Assembly (NCBI GenBank): GCA_028287455.1 | Contig: JAQBPP010000083.1 | Coordinates: 1 to 16,753, forward strand | Origin: Bacilli bacterium | Lineage (GTDB): Bacteria; Bacillota; Bacilli; Tumebacillales; JAQBPP01 | Reading direction: 5' to 3' | DNA length: 16,753 nucleotides | Position numbers and translations under genes: made by a program | Part shown: piece by piece, positions 6,038 through 13,919 of the stretch | How positions within the stretch are numbered: position 1 is the stretch's first letter | Layout: each line of letters opens with the position of its first letter | The notes under the pieces: generated by a model | What the model was told of the DNA's origin: nothing | What the model saw: the letters and a program-made list of their open reading frames with translations, nothing else | Database searches by the model: none

Positions 6038-8134
6038 TTGGCAGATTATTTAGTCATCGTGGAGTCTCCTGCAAAAGCGAAAACCATTGGCAAGTATCTG
6101 GGCAAGAAATACGTAGTCAAAGCGTCGATGGGACACGTGCGGGATCTGCCGAAGAGCCAGCTGGGAGTAAATATTGAAGATCATTTTACTCCGCGATACA
6201 TTACGATTCGCGGCAAAGGCGATGTAATGAAAGAGCTGCGGGATTCTCGCAAGAAAGTCAAAGCCGTTTACCTGGCAGCTGACCCGGATCGCGAAGGGGA
6301 AGCGATCGCTTGGCATTTAGCCAATACCTTAGAAGTGGATACCTCGCAGCCTTGCAGGGTTGTGTTTAATGAAATCACGAAGGATGCCATTAAAGAGGCA
6401 TTTACCCGGCCGCGGCCGATCAATATGGATTTAGTGAATGCGCAGCAGGCAAGACGTATATTGGATCGTTTAGTCGGTTATCAGATTTCGCCATTGCTTT
6501 GGAAAACAGTTCGCAAAGGATTATCCGCAGGCCGTGTTCAATCGGTAGCTGTGCAGTTGATCGTGCAGAGGGAGAAGGAAATCCGTGCGTTTGTGCCCGA
6601 AGAGTATTGGTCAATCACTGCGCATTTTCGAATCGGCAAGCAGAAGTTTGAAGCCAAATTTCATGGGCGAAAAGGGGCAGGACTAACTTTAAATACAGAG
6701 GACAGCGTGAATGAAATTCTGTCTGAAATTGCTGGAGCTTCTTTTACTGTTCAGTCTGTAAAACAGAGCGAACGCAAGCGAAATCCTGCGCCGCCCTTTA
6801 CTACTAGTACTTTGCAGCAGGAGGCAGCCCGCAAGCTCAATTTCCGTGCTGCCAAGACAATGCAAATCGCTCAGCAGCTGTATGAAGGAATTGAAATTGG
6901 TTCATCCGGCTCTGTAGGGTTAATCACCTATATGCGAACGGACAGTACCCGTTTAGCAGATTCTGCCTTAACTGAAATCAGGGAGTTTATTGAGTCTAGC
7001 TACGGATCATCCTATTTGCCAGCTGAGCCCAGAGTTTACACCACAAGGCGCGGGGCTCAGGACGCACATGAGGCGGTCCGGCCTTCCGCTGTATCCCGGC
7101 ACCCAGATGAAATTTCAACTTATCTGTCCAGAGATCAATTAAAACTTTACAAGTTGATCTGGGGCCGCGCAGTCGCCAGTCAAATGACATCGGCGATTCT
7201 GGATACGTTATCTGCAGATTTGGCTGCAGGAAGCACCATTTTTCGGGCGACTGGCTCAAAAATCAGGTTTGATGGTTTTATGAAACTTTATATTGAAGGT
7301 ACTGATGAGGCTGGAGAAGAAGACGAGAAGTTTTTGCCGCCGCTGGAAAAGGGTCAAGTGCTTGATCCGCTCAATGTAGAGCCTAAACAGCACTTCACCT
7401 CTCCTCCACCCCGCTATACGGAAGCCAGATTGGTGAAGGAAATGGAGGAGCGTGGGATTGGACGACCGTCGACCTATGCCCCAACGCTTGATACCATTCA
7501 AAAACGCGGTTATGTACTATTAGAGGAGAAACGATTTGTCCCAACTGAATTGGGGGAAATTGTACTGGAAATGCTGACCCGCTTTTTCCCGCAAATCATT
7601 GACGTCGAGTTTACTGCCCATATGGAAGAAGAACTGGATGGCGTCGAAGACGGAGAAGTCGACTGGGTGCACATGCTTGAAGAATTTTATGGGGACTTCG
7701 AAAAGGATTTGAAAGTGGCCGAGGACGAAATGCAGCATGTTGAGCTGACAGAAGAAGTGTCAGATGTAGCGTGCGAGAAATGCGGCCGATTGATGATATA
7801 TAAGCATGGCCGTTATGGCAAATTTTTAGCTTGTCCTGGTTTTCCTGAGTGCAGAAATGCGAAGCAAATTCTGATCGGCACAGGTGTGGCGTGTCCGGAA
7901 TGCCACGAAGGTGAGTTAGTGCAGCGCAAAGGGAAGCGGCGCCGTGTTTTCTTTGGCTGCAATCGGTATCCGGATTGTAGTTATGTCGTCTGGGATCAAC
8001 CGGTAGCGGGCCAGAATTGTCTGATCTGCGGGGGTATGCTGGTGCGAAAACGGGGTAAAGCCAATGCCCCCGATCAACTGGTGTGCATTAAGGAAGACTG
8101 TGATTACCAGACAGTAGATACAAGCACACAGTAG
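6038..8134 (+). CDS. topA: DNA topoisomerase I (type IA)
   Basis: TTG start (6038-6040) with GGAAGGGAG (6021-6029) upstream; product 698 residues, close to the B. subtilis enzyme. The TOPRIM domain shows Glu9 (VIVESPAKAKTIGKYL) and the metal-binding Asp82-x-Asp84-x-Glu86 in ADPDREGEAIAWH. The active-site Tyr298 lies in GLITYMRTDSTRLA and forms the covalent link to the DNA 5' end. GIGRPSTYAPT around 473 is conserved in the decatenation domain. The C-terminus has three C4 zinc modules (starting CEKCGRL, CPECHEG and CLICGGM), all with four cysteines. It relaxes negative supercoils in the nucleoid. It probably opens the transcription unit topA-trmFO-xerC-hslVU from its own promoter, and trmFO follows after an unusual 86-bp spacer. 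Confidence 0.97.
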   Translation: MADYLVIVESPAKAKTIGKYLGKKYVVKASMGHVRDLPKSQLGVNIEDHFTPRYITIRGKGDVMKELRDSRKKVKAVYLAADPDREGEAIAWHLANTLEVDTSQPCRVVFNEITKDAIKEAFTRPRPINMDLVNAQQARRILDRLVGYQISPLLWKTVRKGLSAGRVQSVAVQLIVQREKEIRAFVPEEYWSITAHFRIGKQKFEAKFHGRKGAGLTLNTEDSVNEILSEIAGASFTVQSVKQSERKRNPAPPFTTSTLQQEAARKLNFRAAKTMQIAQQLYEGIEIGSSGSVGLITYMRTDSTRLADSALTEIREFIESSYGSSYLPAEPRVYTTRRGAQDAHEAVRPSAVSRHPDEISTYLSRDQLKLYKLIWGRAVASQMTSAILDTLSADLAAGSTIFRATGSKIRFDGFMKLYIEGTDEAGEEDEKFLPPLEKGQVLDPLNVEPKQHFTSPPPRYTEARLVKEMEERGIGRPSTYAPTLDTIQKRGYVLLEEKRFVPTELGEIVLEMLTRFFPQIIDVEFTAHMEEELDGVEDGEVDWVHMLEEFYGDFEKDLKVAEDEMQHVELTEEVSDVACEKCGRLMIYKHGRYGKFLACPGFPECRNAKQILIGTGVACPECHEGELVQRKGKRRRVFFGCNRYPDCSYVVWDQPVAGQNCLICGGMLVRKRGKANAPDQLVCIKEDCDYQTVDTSTQ

Positions 8135-8147
8135 CAGCGCAAACGGC

Positions 8148-8205
8148 AACCCGTGCAAACTGCAGTTTGCCCCGTTTTGTCTGTGCAGCCTGCAATTTGC
8201 GGGTT
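8148..8205 (+). promoter_or_regulatory. Tandem dyad / alternative-hairpin leader before trmFO
   Basis: The topA-trmFO spacer contains a perfect 16-bp palindrome GCAAACTGCAGTTTGC (8155-8170). A near copy occurs 30 bp on: 8154-8170 and 8184-8200 agree at 14 of 17 bases. The left arm 8148-8165 (AACCCG...TGCAG) can also pair with 8190-8205 (CTGCA...CGGGTT) in a 15-bp stem with one mismatch and a 2-nt bulge. This excludes the palindrome hairpin. The long stem ends two bases before the trmFO ribosome site GGGAGGCG (8208-8215). No T-run follows, so it is not a simple terminator. A protein operator or a translational switch are both possible. Confidence 0.5.
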
Positions 8206-8220
8206 ACGGGAGGCGTTAAT

Positions 8221-9564
8221 TTGGATAACAACAAAGTAACTGTCATAGGTGCCGGGCTTGCTGGGTCGGAAGCTGCCTGGCAGATTGCTGGGGCCGGAGT
8301 GCCTGTTGAACTTTACGAAATGCGTCCAAAGGTGCGGACTGCGGCACACAGATCCAGCGAATTCGCCGAACTGGTCTGTTCGAACTCGCTTAGAGGCGCT
8401 AGTTTGGCAAATGCTGTTGGTCTGCTGAAAGAAGAGATGAGGCGCCTTAATTCGCTGATTATGCTCGCAGCAGAAGCTTCACAAGTGCCAGCTGGCGGCG
8501 CGCTTGCGGTAGATCGGGAGGAGTTTGCAAGGCATGTAACCCACACGCTGGAATCACACCCCTTAATCACAGTGGTGCGGGATGAATTGACCCAGATTCC
8601 AACTGATGGTCTGGCCATTATTGCGACAGGACCGCTTACTTCCCCGGCGCTTTCGGAAGACATCAAAAAATGGACCGGCGATGAATACCTGTATTTTTAC
8701 GATGCAGCAGCGCCGATTGTCACCAAGGAATCAATCGATTTTTCCAAAGTGTATGTAGCGTCCCGCTATGATAAAGGGGAAGCCAGTTATATTAACTGTC
8801 CGATGACGGAGGCTCAATTTGACGCTTTTTACGATGCATTGTGCAGTGCGGAAACTGCTCCAGTCAAAGAATTCGAGCAGGAGGTCTATTTTGAGGGGTG
8901 TATGCCGGTAGAAGTGATGGCGAAGCGTGGCAGAAAGACGCTTCTGTTTGGCCCTTTAAAACCGGTTGGACTACCTGACCCCCGCACGGGCCAGACCCCT
9001 TTTGCAGTAGTTCAATTGCGGCAAGATAATGCTGCAGCTTCGTTATATAATATTGTAGGATTTCAAACGCACTTGAAGTGGGGGGAACAAGCAAGTGTGT
9101 TTCGGATGATTCCAGGACTTGCGCAGGCGGAAATCGTCCGATACGGCGTCATGCATCGCAATACCTATATCAATTCCCCACGCTCGCTGCAGCCAACCTA
9201 TCAACTCAAATCAACTGAACGAATTTTTTTCGCTGGACAGATTACGGGAGTGGAAGGTTATGTGGAGTCTGCCGCGGCAGGACTTGCAGCAGGCATTAAT
9301 GCCGCGCGCGTCTCATGTGGGCAGGAGCCTGTGGTTTTCCCTGCAGATACCGCAATCGGTTCGTTAGCACGATATATTACCAAGGCAGATCCGAACCATT
9401 TTCAACCGATGAACGCCACATTCGGCTTGCTGCCTGAACTTGAATACCGCATGCGGGATAAACGGGAGAAAAACGAGCGCATCTCTGCTCGAGCCTTGGA
9501 ATCCTTGCAGGAATTTCAGCAGAAGCATCAATTGCCACTTCGTCTGACTCAGGTGGTGCGATAA
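8221..9564 (+). CDS. trmFO: tRNA (uracil-54-C5)-methyltransferase, folate/FAD-dependent
   Basis: The start is the TTG at 8221 behind GGGAGGCG (8208-8215). A longer reading from ATG 8167 has no ribosome site and adds residues alien to the family. The product is 447 residues. It begins with the FAD-binding loop GAGLAG at 10-15 (VTVIGAGLAGSEAAW), then EFAELVCSNSLRG with Cys53, and YFEGCMPVEVMAKRG with Cys227. These match the catalytic cysteines known from B. subtilis TrmFO (53 and 226). The C-terminal part has the second FAD segment GQITGVEGYVESAAAGL. The enzyme makes ribothymidine at position 54 of tRNA, with methylenetetrahydrofolate as carbon donor. It is followed at once by xerC (2-bp gap), so the two are co-translated from one message. 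Old name gid. Confidence 0.96.
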   Translation: MDNNKVTVIGAGLAGSEAAWQIAGAGVPVELYEMRPKVRTAAHRSSEFAELVCSNSLRGASLANAVGLLKEEMRRLNSLIMLAAEASQVPAGGALAVDREEFARHVTHTLESHPLITVVRDELTQIPTDGLAIIATGPLTSPALSEDIKKWTGDEYLYFYDAAAPIVTKESIDFSKVYVASRYDKGEASYINCPMTEAQFDAFYDALCSAETAPVKEFEQEVYFEGCMPVEVMAKRGRKTLLFGPLKPVGLPDPRTGQTPFAVVQLRQDNAAASLYNIVGFQTHLKWGEQASVFRMIPGLAQAEIVRYGVMHRNTYINSPRSLQPTYQLKSTERIFFAGQITGVEGYVESAAAGLAAGINAARVSCGQEPVVFPADTAIGSLARYITKADPNHFQPMNATFGLLPELEYRMRDKREKNERISARALESLQEFQQKHQLPLRLTQVVR

Positions 9565-9566
9565 AA

Positions 9567-10466
9567 GTGACAACTTCCATGAGTATCGATATCGACCTAT
9601 TTATGGAGTATTTGCTAGTGGAGCGCAATGCATCGCCTCATACGATCCGAGGTTATGCGGCAGATCTGAAGCAATTTCAACAGCATCTTAGTCAAGAGCA
9701 AATCATCTCCAGCGCAGCTGTCACCCCTCTTCATATCCGGGGGTGGTTATCCGCGATGCTGAAAACGGGGACAGCGCGCAAGTCGATGGCAAGACGGGTT
9801 TCCTGCCTGCGGTCATTTTTCGAATTTTTATCGCGTGATGATGAGAGTCTGGGAAATCCGGCTGACAAGATCGCGATACCGAAGCTTGAAAAACGCACGC
9901 CGAAGTTTCTCTATATTGAAGAGGTCAACCATTTGATGGAAACCCCTTCGTCAACTACACTTACAGGCGTACGCGACCGGGCAATCCTGGAGATGCTATA
10001 TGCGACAGGCGCGCGGGTAAGTGAATTGGTGCAGCTTGATCTGGCAGACTTGAATCTGAGTTTAGGTACTGCACTGGTGTACGGCAAAGGGCGTAAGGAA
10101 CGAATTGTGTTGATGGGTTCGAAGGCGCAGTATTGGACAGAGCGTTACATCAAAGACGCCAGGCCGCAATTTCTGAACGCAGAGGGCACGCAGGCTTTAT
10201 TTCTAAATACCAGGGGCAATCTTTTGACCGACCGTTCTATTCGCAGGATGGTCGACACATATATAAAACAGGTCGCAGCGCATTTGGAGATCTCTCCTCA
10301 TGGACTGAGGCATACGTTTGCCACGCATTTACTGGATGAGGGTGCCGACTTGCGGGTCGTACAGGAGCTGCTTGGACATGTTAGCCTATCGAGCACACAA
10401 ATTTACACTCATACTACCAAAGAAAAATTGATGCGGGTCTATGTGTCAGCTCACCCGCGAGCTTAA
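9567..10466 (+). CDS. xerC: Site-specific tyrosine recombinase XerC (CodV)
   Basis: GTG start at 9567, two bases after the trmFO stop, with AGGTGG (9551-9556) as ribosome site; 299 residues. The N-terminal SAM-like core-binding domain (about 8-90, NASPHTIRGYAADLKQF) is followed by the catalytic domain. It has Arg150 (ATGARVSELV), His245-x2-Arg248 (HGLRH), His271 (LLGHVSLSSTQIYTH) and the nucleophile Tyr280. All five catalytic residues are present. With XerD it resolves chromosome dimers at the dif site near the terminus. In B. subtilis the orthologue codV heads the codV-clpQ-clpY-codY operon. Here hslV and hslU follow in the same order, with hslV starting 20 bp after the xerC stop. Confidence 0.95.
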   Translation: MTTSMSIDIDLFMEYLLVERNASPHTIRGYAADLKQFQQHLSQEQIISSAAVTPLHIRGWLSAMLKTGTARKSMARRVSCLRSFFEFLSRDDESLGNPADKIAIPKLEKRTPKFLYIEEVNHLMETPSSTTLTGVRDRAILEMLYATGARVSELVQLDLADLNLSLGTALVYGKGRKERIVLMGSKAQYWTERYIKDARPQFLNAEGTQALFLNTRGNLLTDRSIRRMVDTYIKQVAAHLEISPHGLRHTFATHLLDEGADLRVVQELLGHVSLSSTQIYTHTTKEKLMRVYVSAHPRA

Positions 10467-10486
10467 TACAAGGAGGTGCAAGCGGT

Positions 10487-11029
10487 TTGGAGGGAACTTT
10501 TCATGCAACAACCATTTTTGCAGTCCGTCATCGTGGACAGTCGGCAATGGCCGGCGATGGACAAGTGACTTTTGGCGGAAATGTGATCTTAAAGTCCGGC
10601 GCGAAAAAAGTGCGTCGGCTTTATCGCGGAGAAGTGGTCGCAGGGTTCGCCGGTTCTGTGGCGGACGCGTTTACGCTGTTTGAAAAATTTGAAAGCAAGC
10701 TGGAGGAGTATCACGGCAATCTTCAACGCGCGGCTGTAGAACTTGCAAAAGAATGGCGCACCGATCGAATGATGCGCAATCTCGAAGCACTGCTCTTGGT
10801 GATGAACAAAGACAGTTTGCTGCTTGTGTCCGGTAATGGGGAAGTGATCGAACCGGACGATGGTCTTATGGCCATTGGCTCCGGCGGCAATTACGCGCTG
10901 GCTGCTGGCCGCGCGCTGGTCAAACACAGTCCGCTTTGCGCCAGGGAGATTGCGATGGAAGCAATGACGGTTGCAGCTGATCTGTGCGTATTTACTAATC
11001 ATCAGCTTATTGTTGAGGAACTTTCCTAA
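10487..11029 (+). CDS. hslV: ATP-dependent protease peptidase subunit HslV (ClpQ/CodW)
   Basis: TTG start at 10487 with an AAGGAGGTG site 8 nt upstream (10470-10478); 180 residues, the family length. FHATTIFAVRHRGQSAMAGDGQVTFG, FAGSVADAFTLFEKFE and the C-terminal IGSGGNYALAAGRAL are diagnostic for HslV. It forms a double hexamer capped by HslU hexamers and degrades unfolded or regulatory proteins in the cytosol. The N-terminus is MEGTFHATT. B. subtilis CodW (MSSFHATT) exposes a Ser after Met removal, but here residue 2 is Glu. The nucleophile must therefore be a Thr exposed by a longer cut (Thr4, Thr8 or Thr9). There is no other in-frame start nearby. hslU follows after 16 bp. Confidence 0.95.
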   Translation: MEGTFHATTIFAVRHRGQSAMAGDGQVTFGGNVILKSGAKKVRRLYRGEVVAGFAGSVADAFTLFEKFESKLEEYHGNLQRAAVELAKEWRTDRMMRNLEALLLVMNKDSLLLVSGNGEVIEPDDGLMAIGSGGNYALAAGRALVKHSPLCAREIAMEAMTVAADLCVFTNHQLIVEELS

Positions 11030-11045
11030 TGGAGGGTTGAAGGGA

Positions 11046-12443
11046 ATGAATGACATGAATGACATGCAGCAAGTGATGACACCCAAACAAATTGTGAAAG
11101 AACTGGACCGCTATATTGTCGGTCAATCACGCGCGAAGCGGGCAGTCGCTGTCGCGCTGCGCAACCGCTACAGACGGCAGTTATTGGCAGAAGAGCTACG
11201 GGAAGATATCACCCCTAAAAATATATTAATGATCGGTCCGACTGGCGTGGGTAAAACCGAAATTGCACGGCGTCTGGCGAAATTGGTGCAGGCCCCTTTT
11301 ATTAAGGTAGAAGCAACTAAATTTACCGAAGTAGGGTATGTCGGCCGCGATGTCGAATCCATGATTCGCGATTTAATCGAAGTTTCGATTCGGATGGTCA
11401 AAGAAGAAAAAATGCAGGGCGTCGAGGCACACGCGGTAGAGATGGCGGAGGAGCGCATCGCCGCCTGCCTGGTTCCGGATCCTGCAAGCAGCAAATCGTT
11501 CAAGAATCCGCTTGAAATGCTGTTTGCTCAGCAAAGCAAAGAAGAAGAACACCGCCCTGAATCGGATGCGATCAAGGGCCGCCGCAAAGATCTGCTCGGT
11601 AAAATCAGGCGCCGCGAAATGGAGAATCAGTTGGTTGAAATTGAGGTGGAAGAGTCAAACACTTCTGTCCCGATGTTTCAGGGGGCTTTAGGCGGTCAGG
11701 GCATGGACTTGCAAGAAATGCTCGGAAGCTTTATGCCGAAGAAGAAGAAAAACCGCTCAGTCACTGTCAAAGAAGCCCGGAAAATTCTGACGCAGGAGGA
11801 AGCGGCGAAATTAATCGATATGGACGAGACAATTTCGGTTGCAGTCACGCGAGCGGAGGAAAACGGGATTATCTTCCTGGATGAAATAGACAAAGTGGCT
11901 GGAAAGGGTGGACACGGCCCTGACGTCTCCCGTGAAGGCGTACAGCGGGACATCCTTCCGATAGTAGAAGGTTCCACTGTGCTGACCAAATATGGCGCAT
12001 GCAAAACTGACCATATCTTATTTATAGCCGCCGGTGCGTTTCACATCGCCAAACCGTCTGATTTGATTCCGGAGCTGCAAGGCAGATTTCCAATTCGAGT
12101 TGAACTGGAGAGTCTTACTGCAGCTGACTTCGAACGAATTTTGAAAGAGCCGCAGACTGCGCTCATCAAACAATACCAATCATTGCTTAAAGTGGAAGGC
12201 ATCGAAGTGGAATTTACGGATGAAGCGATTCACTCACTGGCCGAGCTCGCCTCAGAGGTCAACCAACAGACCGAGAATATCGGAGCGCGCAGGCTGCATA
12301 CGATTTTAGAACGGCTGCTGGAAGATCTGTCGTTTGAGGCATCTGAGCTGCCAGCTCAGCGGGTTGTAATTACTCCTGGATATGTAGAGGAAAAATTGGC
12401 CACCATCGCGAAAAATCGGGATCTAAGCCACTATATTCTTTAA
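11046..12443 (+). CDS. hslU: ATP-dependent protease ATPase subunit HslU (ClpY/CodX)
   Basis: Start ATG 11046 with GGAGGG (11031-11036) upstream; 465 residues, as in the family (467 in B. subtilis). An extended frame from 10971 overlaps hslV and lacks family similarity. The opening is MTPKQIVKELDRYIVGQ after a short MNDMNDMQQV lead made by a duplicated 9-bp unit. Walker A is GPTGVGKT (64-71; Lys70), the substrate-pore loop is KFTEVGYVGRDVES, and the I-domain spans about 110-240. Walker B is IIFLDEIDK (Asp279, Glu280). Sensor 2 lies in ENIGARRLHTILERLLED. The C-terminus ends HYIL, the hydrophobic tail that docks into HslV. It unfolds substrates for HslV. A strong terminator follows 20 bp after the stop; no codY gene follows. 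Confidence 0.97.
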   Translation: MNDMNDMQQVMTPKQIVKELDRYIVGQSRAKRAVAVALRNRYRRQLLAEELREDITPKNILMIGPTGVGKTEIARRLAKLVQAPFIKVEATKFTEVGYVGRDVESMIRDLIEVSIRMVKEEKMQGVEAHAVEMAEERIAACLVPDPASSKSFKNPLEMLFAQQSKEEEHRPESDAIKGRRKDLLGKIRRREMENQLVEIEVEESNTSVPMFQGALGGQGMDLQEMLGSFMPKKKKNRSVTVKEARKILTQEEAAKLIDMDETISVAVTRAEENGIIFLDEIDKVAGKGGHGPDVSREGVQRDILPIVEGSTVLTKYGACKTDHILFIAAGAFHIAKPSDLIPELQGRFPIRVELESLTAADFERILKEPQTALIKQYQSLLKVEGIEVEFTDEAIHSLAELASEVNQQTENIGARRLHTILERLLEDLSFEASELPAQRVVITPGYVEEKLATIAKNRDLSHYIL

Positions 12444-12463
12444 GTCTATTTGATTTATTACCC

Positions 12464-12525
12464 GAGTGTTTGTCATTAGCACGTTTCTGCTAACATGCAG
12501 AGCGGCTGAGGCAAACACTCTTTTT
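12464..12525 (+). terminator. Intrinsic terminator after hslU
   Basis: GAGTGTTTG (12464-12472) pairs perfectly with CAAACACTC (12512-12520), followed by five Ts. Inside sits a second hairpin, TTAGCA-cgtttc-TGCTAA (12476-12493), so the transcript would fold as a branched stem. It begins 20 bases after the hslU stop and separates the topA-hslU unit from the flagellar operon. Confidence 0.8.
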
Positions 12526-12683
12526 GGTTCAGGACGTTTTGCAGATATCTGGGACTTTTGTCGTATTTTGGGAGAATTTGATGTCGAAATATAAGATATT
12601 GCAGGATTTAACATAGATTTGACGAATTTTCCCAGTGAGTGAAATGTTTTCCAAATTATTTGATAGTCATAGGATGGTGCGCG

Positions 12684-13103
12684 ATGAGCTTTATTCAAAC
12701 AATGCCTCTTTCAATCATCCAGAGGTCGTTGGATGCTAGCGCTTTAAGGCAGAAAGTGCTGTCCAATAATATTGCCAATGTCGATACACCAAATTTTAAA
12801 CGCAGCGATGTGTCGTTTGACAGCGTGCTGCAATCGTATTTGTCTGGTGCGGTGGATCCTTTGCCAGGCAAGCTTACTAATTCGCGACATATTCCAATCG
12901 GAGCTGCTGATTTTGCACAGCTGCAGCCTCAGGTAGTTACAGACAACTCTACTGTTGTTACCAACAATGGAAACAATGTGAACATCGATTCTGAGATGTC
13001 GCAAGTAGCCGAGAATCAGTTGAGATATAACACGCTAGTTCAGGGATTGAGTATCAAATTTGCTGAGTTAAATACAGCCGTTAATGGAGGTGGAACCATT
13101 TAA
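12684..13103 (+). CDS. flgB: Flagellar basal-body rod protein FlgB
   Basis: The start is ATG 12684 with AGGATGG (12671-12677) upstream. The longer frame from 12639 adds 15 residues unlike FlgB and has no ribosome site. The product is 139 residues. The N-terminal rod motif is plain: ASALRQKVLSNNIANVDTPNFKR. The C-terminal half ends in the helical NQLRYNTLVQGLSIKF used for rod packing. FlgB forms the proximal rod with FlgC and FliE, exported by the flagellar type III system. It opens the operon flgB-flgC-fliE-fliF-fliG-fliH, overlapping flgC by one base. The 158 bp between the hslU terminator and this gene must hold its promoter. A TTGACG at 12619 is the best -35, but no good -10 follows, and no sigma-D consensus is found. 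Confidence 0.95.
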   Translation: MSFIQTMPLSIIQRSLDASALRQKVLSNNIANVDTPNFKRSDVSFDSVLQSYLSGAVDPLPGKLTNSRHIPIGAADFAQLQPQVVTDNSTVVTNNGNNVNIDSEMSQVAENQLRYNTLVQGLSIKFAELNTAVNGGGTI

Positions 13104-13567
13104 TGGGTCTTTTTGACGGGATGATGATTAGTGCATCTGGACTAACGGCGCAGCGATTAAGGCTTGATGTAATTTCGAACAACATTGCTAACGCCGACAC
13201 CACCAGAACGCCGGAGGGTGGGCCTTATGCTCGCCAAATGGTGACCTTTTCGCCGATAGGTCCTTCGTTTGCAGGCAATTTGCAAACAGCAATGGGCTCT
13301 GACCAGTCTGCAGGGATGGGGGTACAGGTATCGGCGGTTGAGTCTGACACGCAAACCCCGTTCAAGCTGGTTTACGATCCTAGTCATCCAGATGCGGTGA
13401 AGGATCCGAATAGTCCTATGTATGGATATGTTCGGATGCCAAATGTCGACGTATCTTCGGAAATGGTCGATATGATTTCTGCATCGAGAAGTTATGAGGC
13501 CAACGTTACTGCTTTAAATGCGTACAAGGCTATGCTTACTAAAGCGCTTGAAATTGGAAGGGGGTAG
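13103..13567 (+). CDS. flgC: Flagellar basal-body rod protein FlgC
   Basis: ATG 13103 overlaps the flgB stop (TAATG), with GGAGGTGG (13087-13093) as ribosome site inside flgB; 154 residues. It opens MGLFDGMMISASGLTAQRLRLDVISNNIANADTTRT, the flagella rod signature. It ends PNVDVSSEMVDMISASRSYEANVTALNAYKAMLTKALEIGRG, the conserved C-terminal D0 helix. It assembles with FlgB and FliE into the proximal rod on the MS ring. The one-base overlap suggests translational coupling to flgB. Confidence 0.96.
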   Translation: MGLFDGMMISASGLTAQRLRLDVISNNIANADTTRTPEGGPYARQMVTFSPIGPSFAGNLQTAMGSDQSAGMGVQVSAVESDTQTPFKLVYDPSHPDAVKDPNSPMYGYVRMPNVDVSSEMVDMISASRSYEANVTALNAYKAMLTKALEIGRG

Positions 13568-13572
13568 GTTAA

Positions 13573-13881
13573 GTGATGATAACTCCGATTGTACCAATTA
13601 CCGGAACTACTGGCACTAGTCCAAATTCACCTGTGACTTTAGACCCAGGCGGCAGCGTACAGCCTTCATTTGGAAGTTACCTGCAATCTGCACTGAATCA
13701 AGTGACTGATCTACAGACCCAATCGGACAAAGCGATTGAACTGGCAGGAGCTGGAGCAGGTCCGGATGTACACACTGTAATGATCCAAATGGAACAGGCG
13801 AAGCTTGCGCTTGATTTAACTGTGCAAATCAGGAACAAGGCAGTCGAGGCTTATCAAGAGATTATGCGTATGCAAATGTAG
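13573..13881 (+). CDS. fliE: Flagellar hook-basal body complex protein FliE
   Basis: Starts at GTG 13573 or the next codon ATG 13576; the G-rich ribosome site 13558-13564 lies inside the flgC end, 8 or 11 nt away, so the choice is open. 102 residues from the GTG. The N-terminus is Pro/Thr/Gly-rich. FGSYLQSALNQVTDLQTQSDKAI and the end QMEQAKLALDLTVQIRNKAVEAYQEIMRMQM are the FliE domain. FliE joins the MS ring (FliF) to the rod and opens the export channel. It lies between flgC and fliF, its usual place. Confidence 0.94.
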   Translation: MMITPIVPITGTTGTSPNSPVTLDPGGSVQPSFGSYLQSALNQVTDLQTQSDKAIELAGAGAGPDVHTVMIQMEQAKLALDLTVQIRNKAVEAYQEIMRMQM

Positions 13882-13919
13882 AATAGGTGGATGAATGAGA
13901 TGTTCATCAAGGTGCAGAT

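Noticed and set aside
8167..8220. Longer N-terminus for trmFO starting at ATG 8167
   Set aside because: It runs through the dyad-rich spacer, has no ribosome site, and places the FAD loop 28 rather than 10 residues in. TTG 8221 has GGGAGGCG upstream.
12541..12548. GCAGATAT resembling a sigma-D -10 (GCCGATAT) before flgB
   Set aside because: No TAAA -35 lies 14-16 bp upstream; the position falls in the terminator T-run.
12619..12648. TTGACG as a -35 for the flagellar operon
   Set aside because: No hexamer at 16-18 bp spacing matches the -10 consensus at more than three bases.
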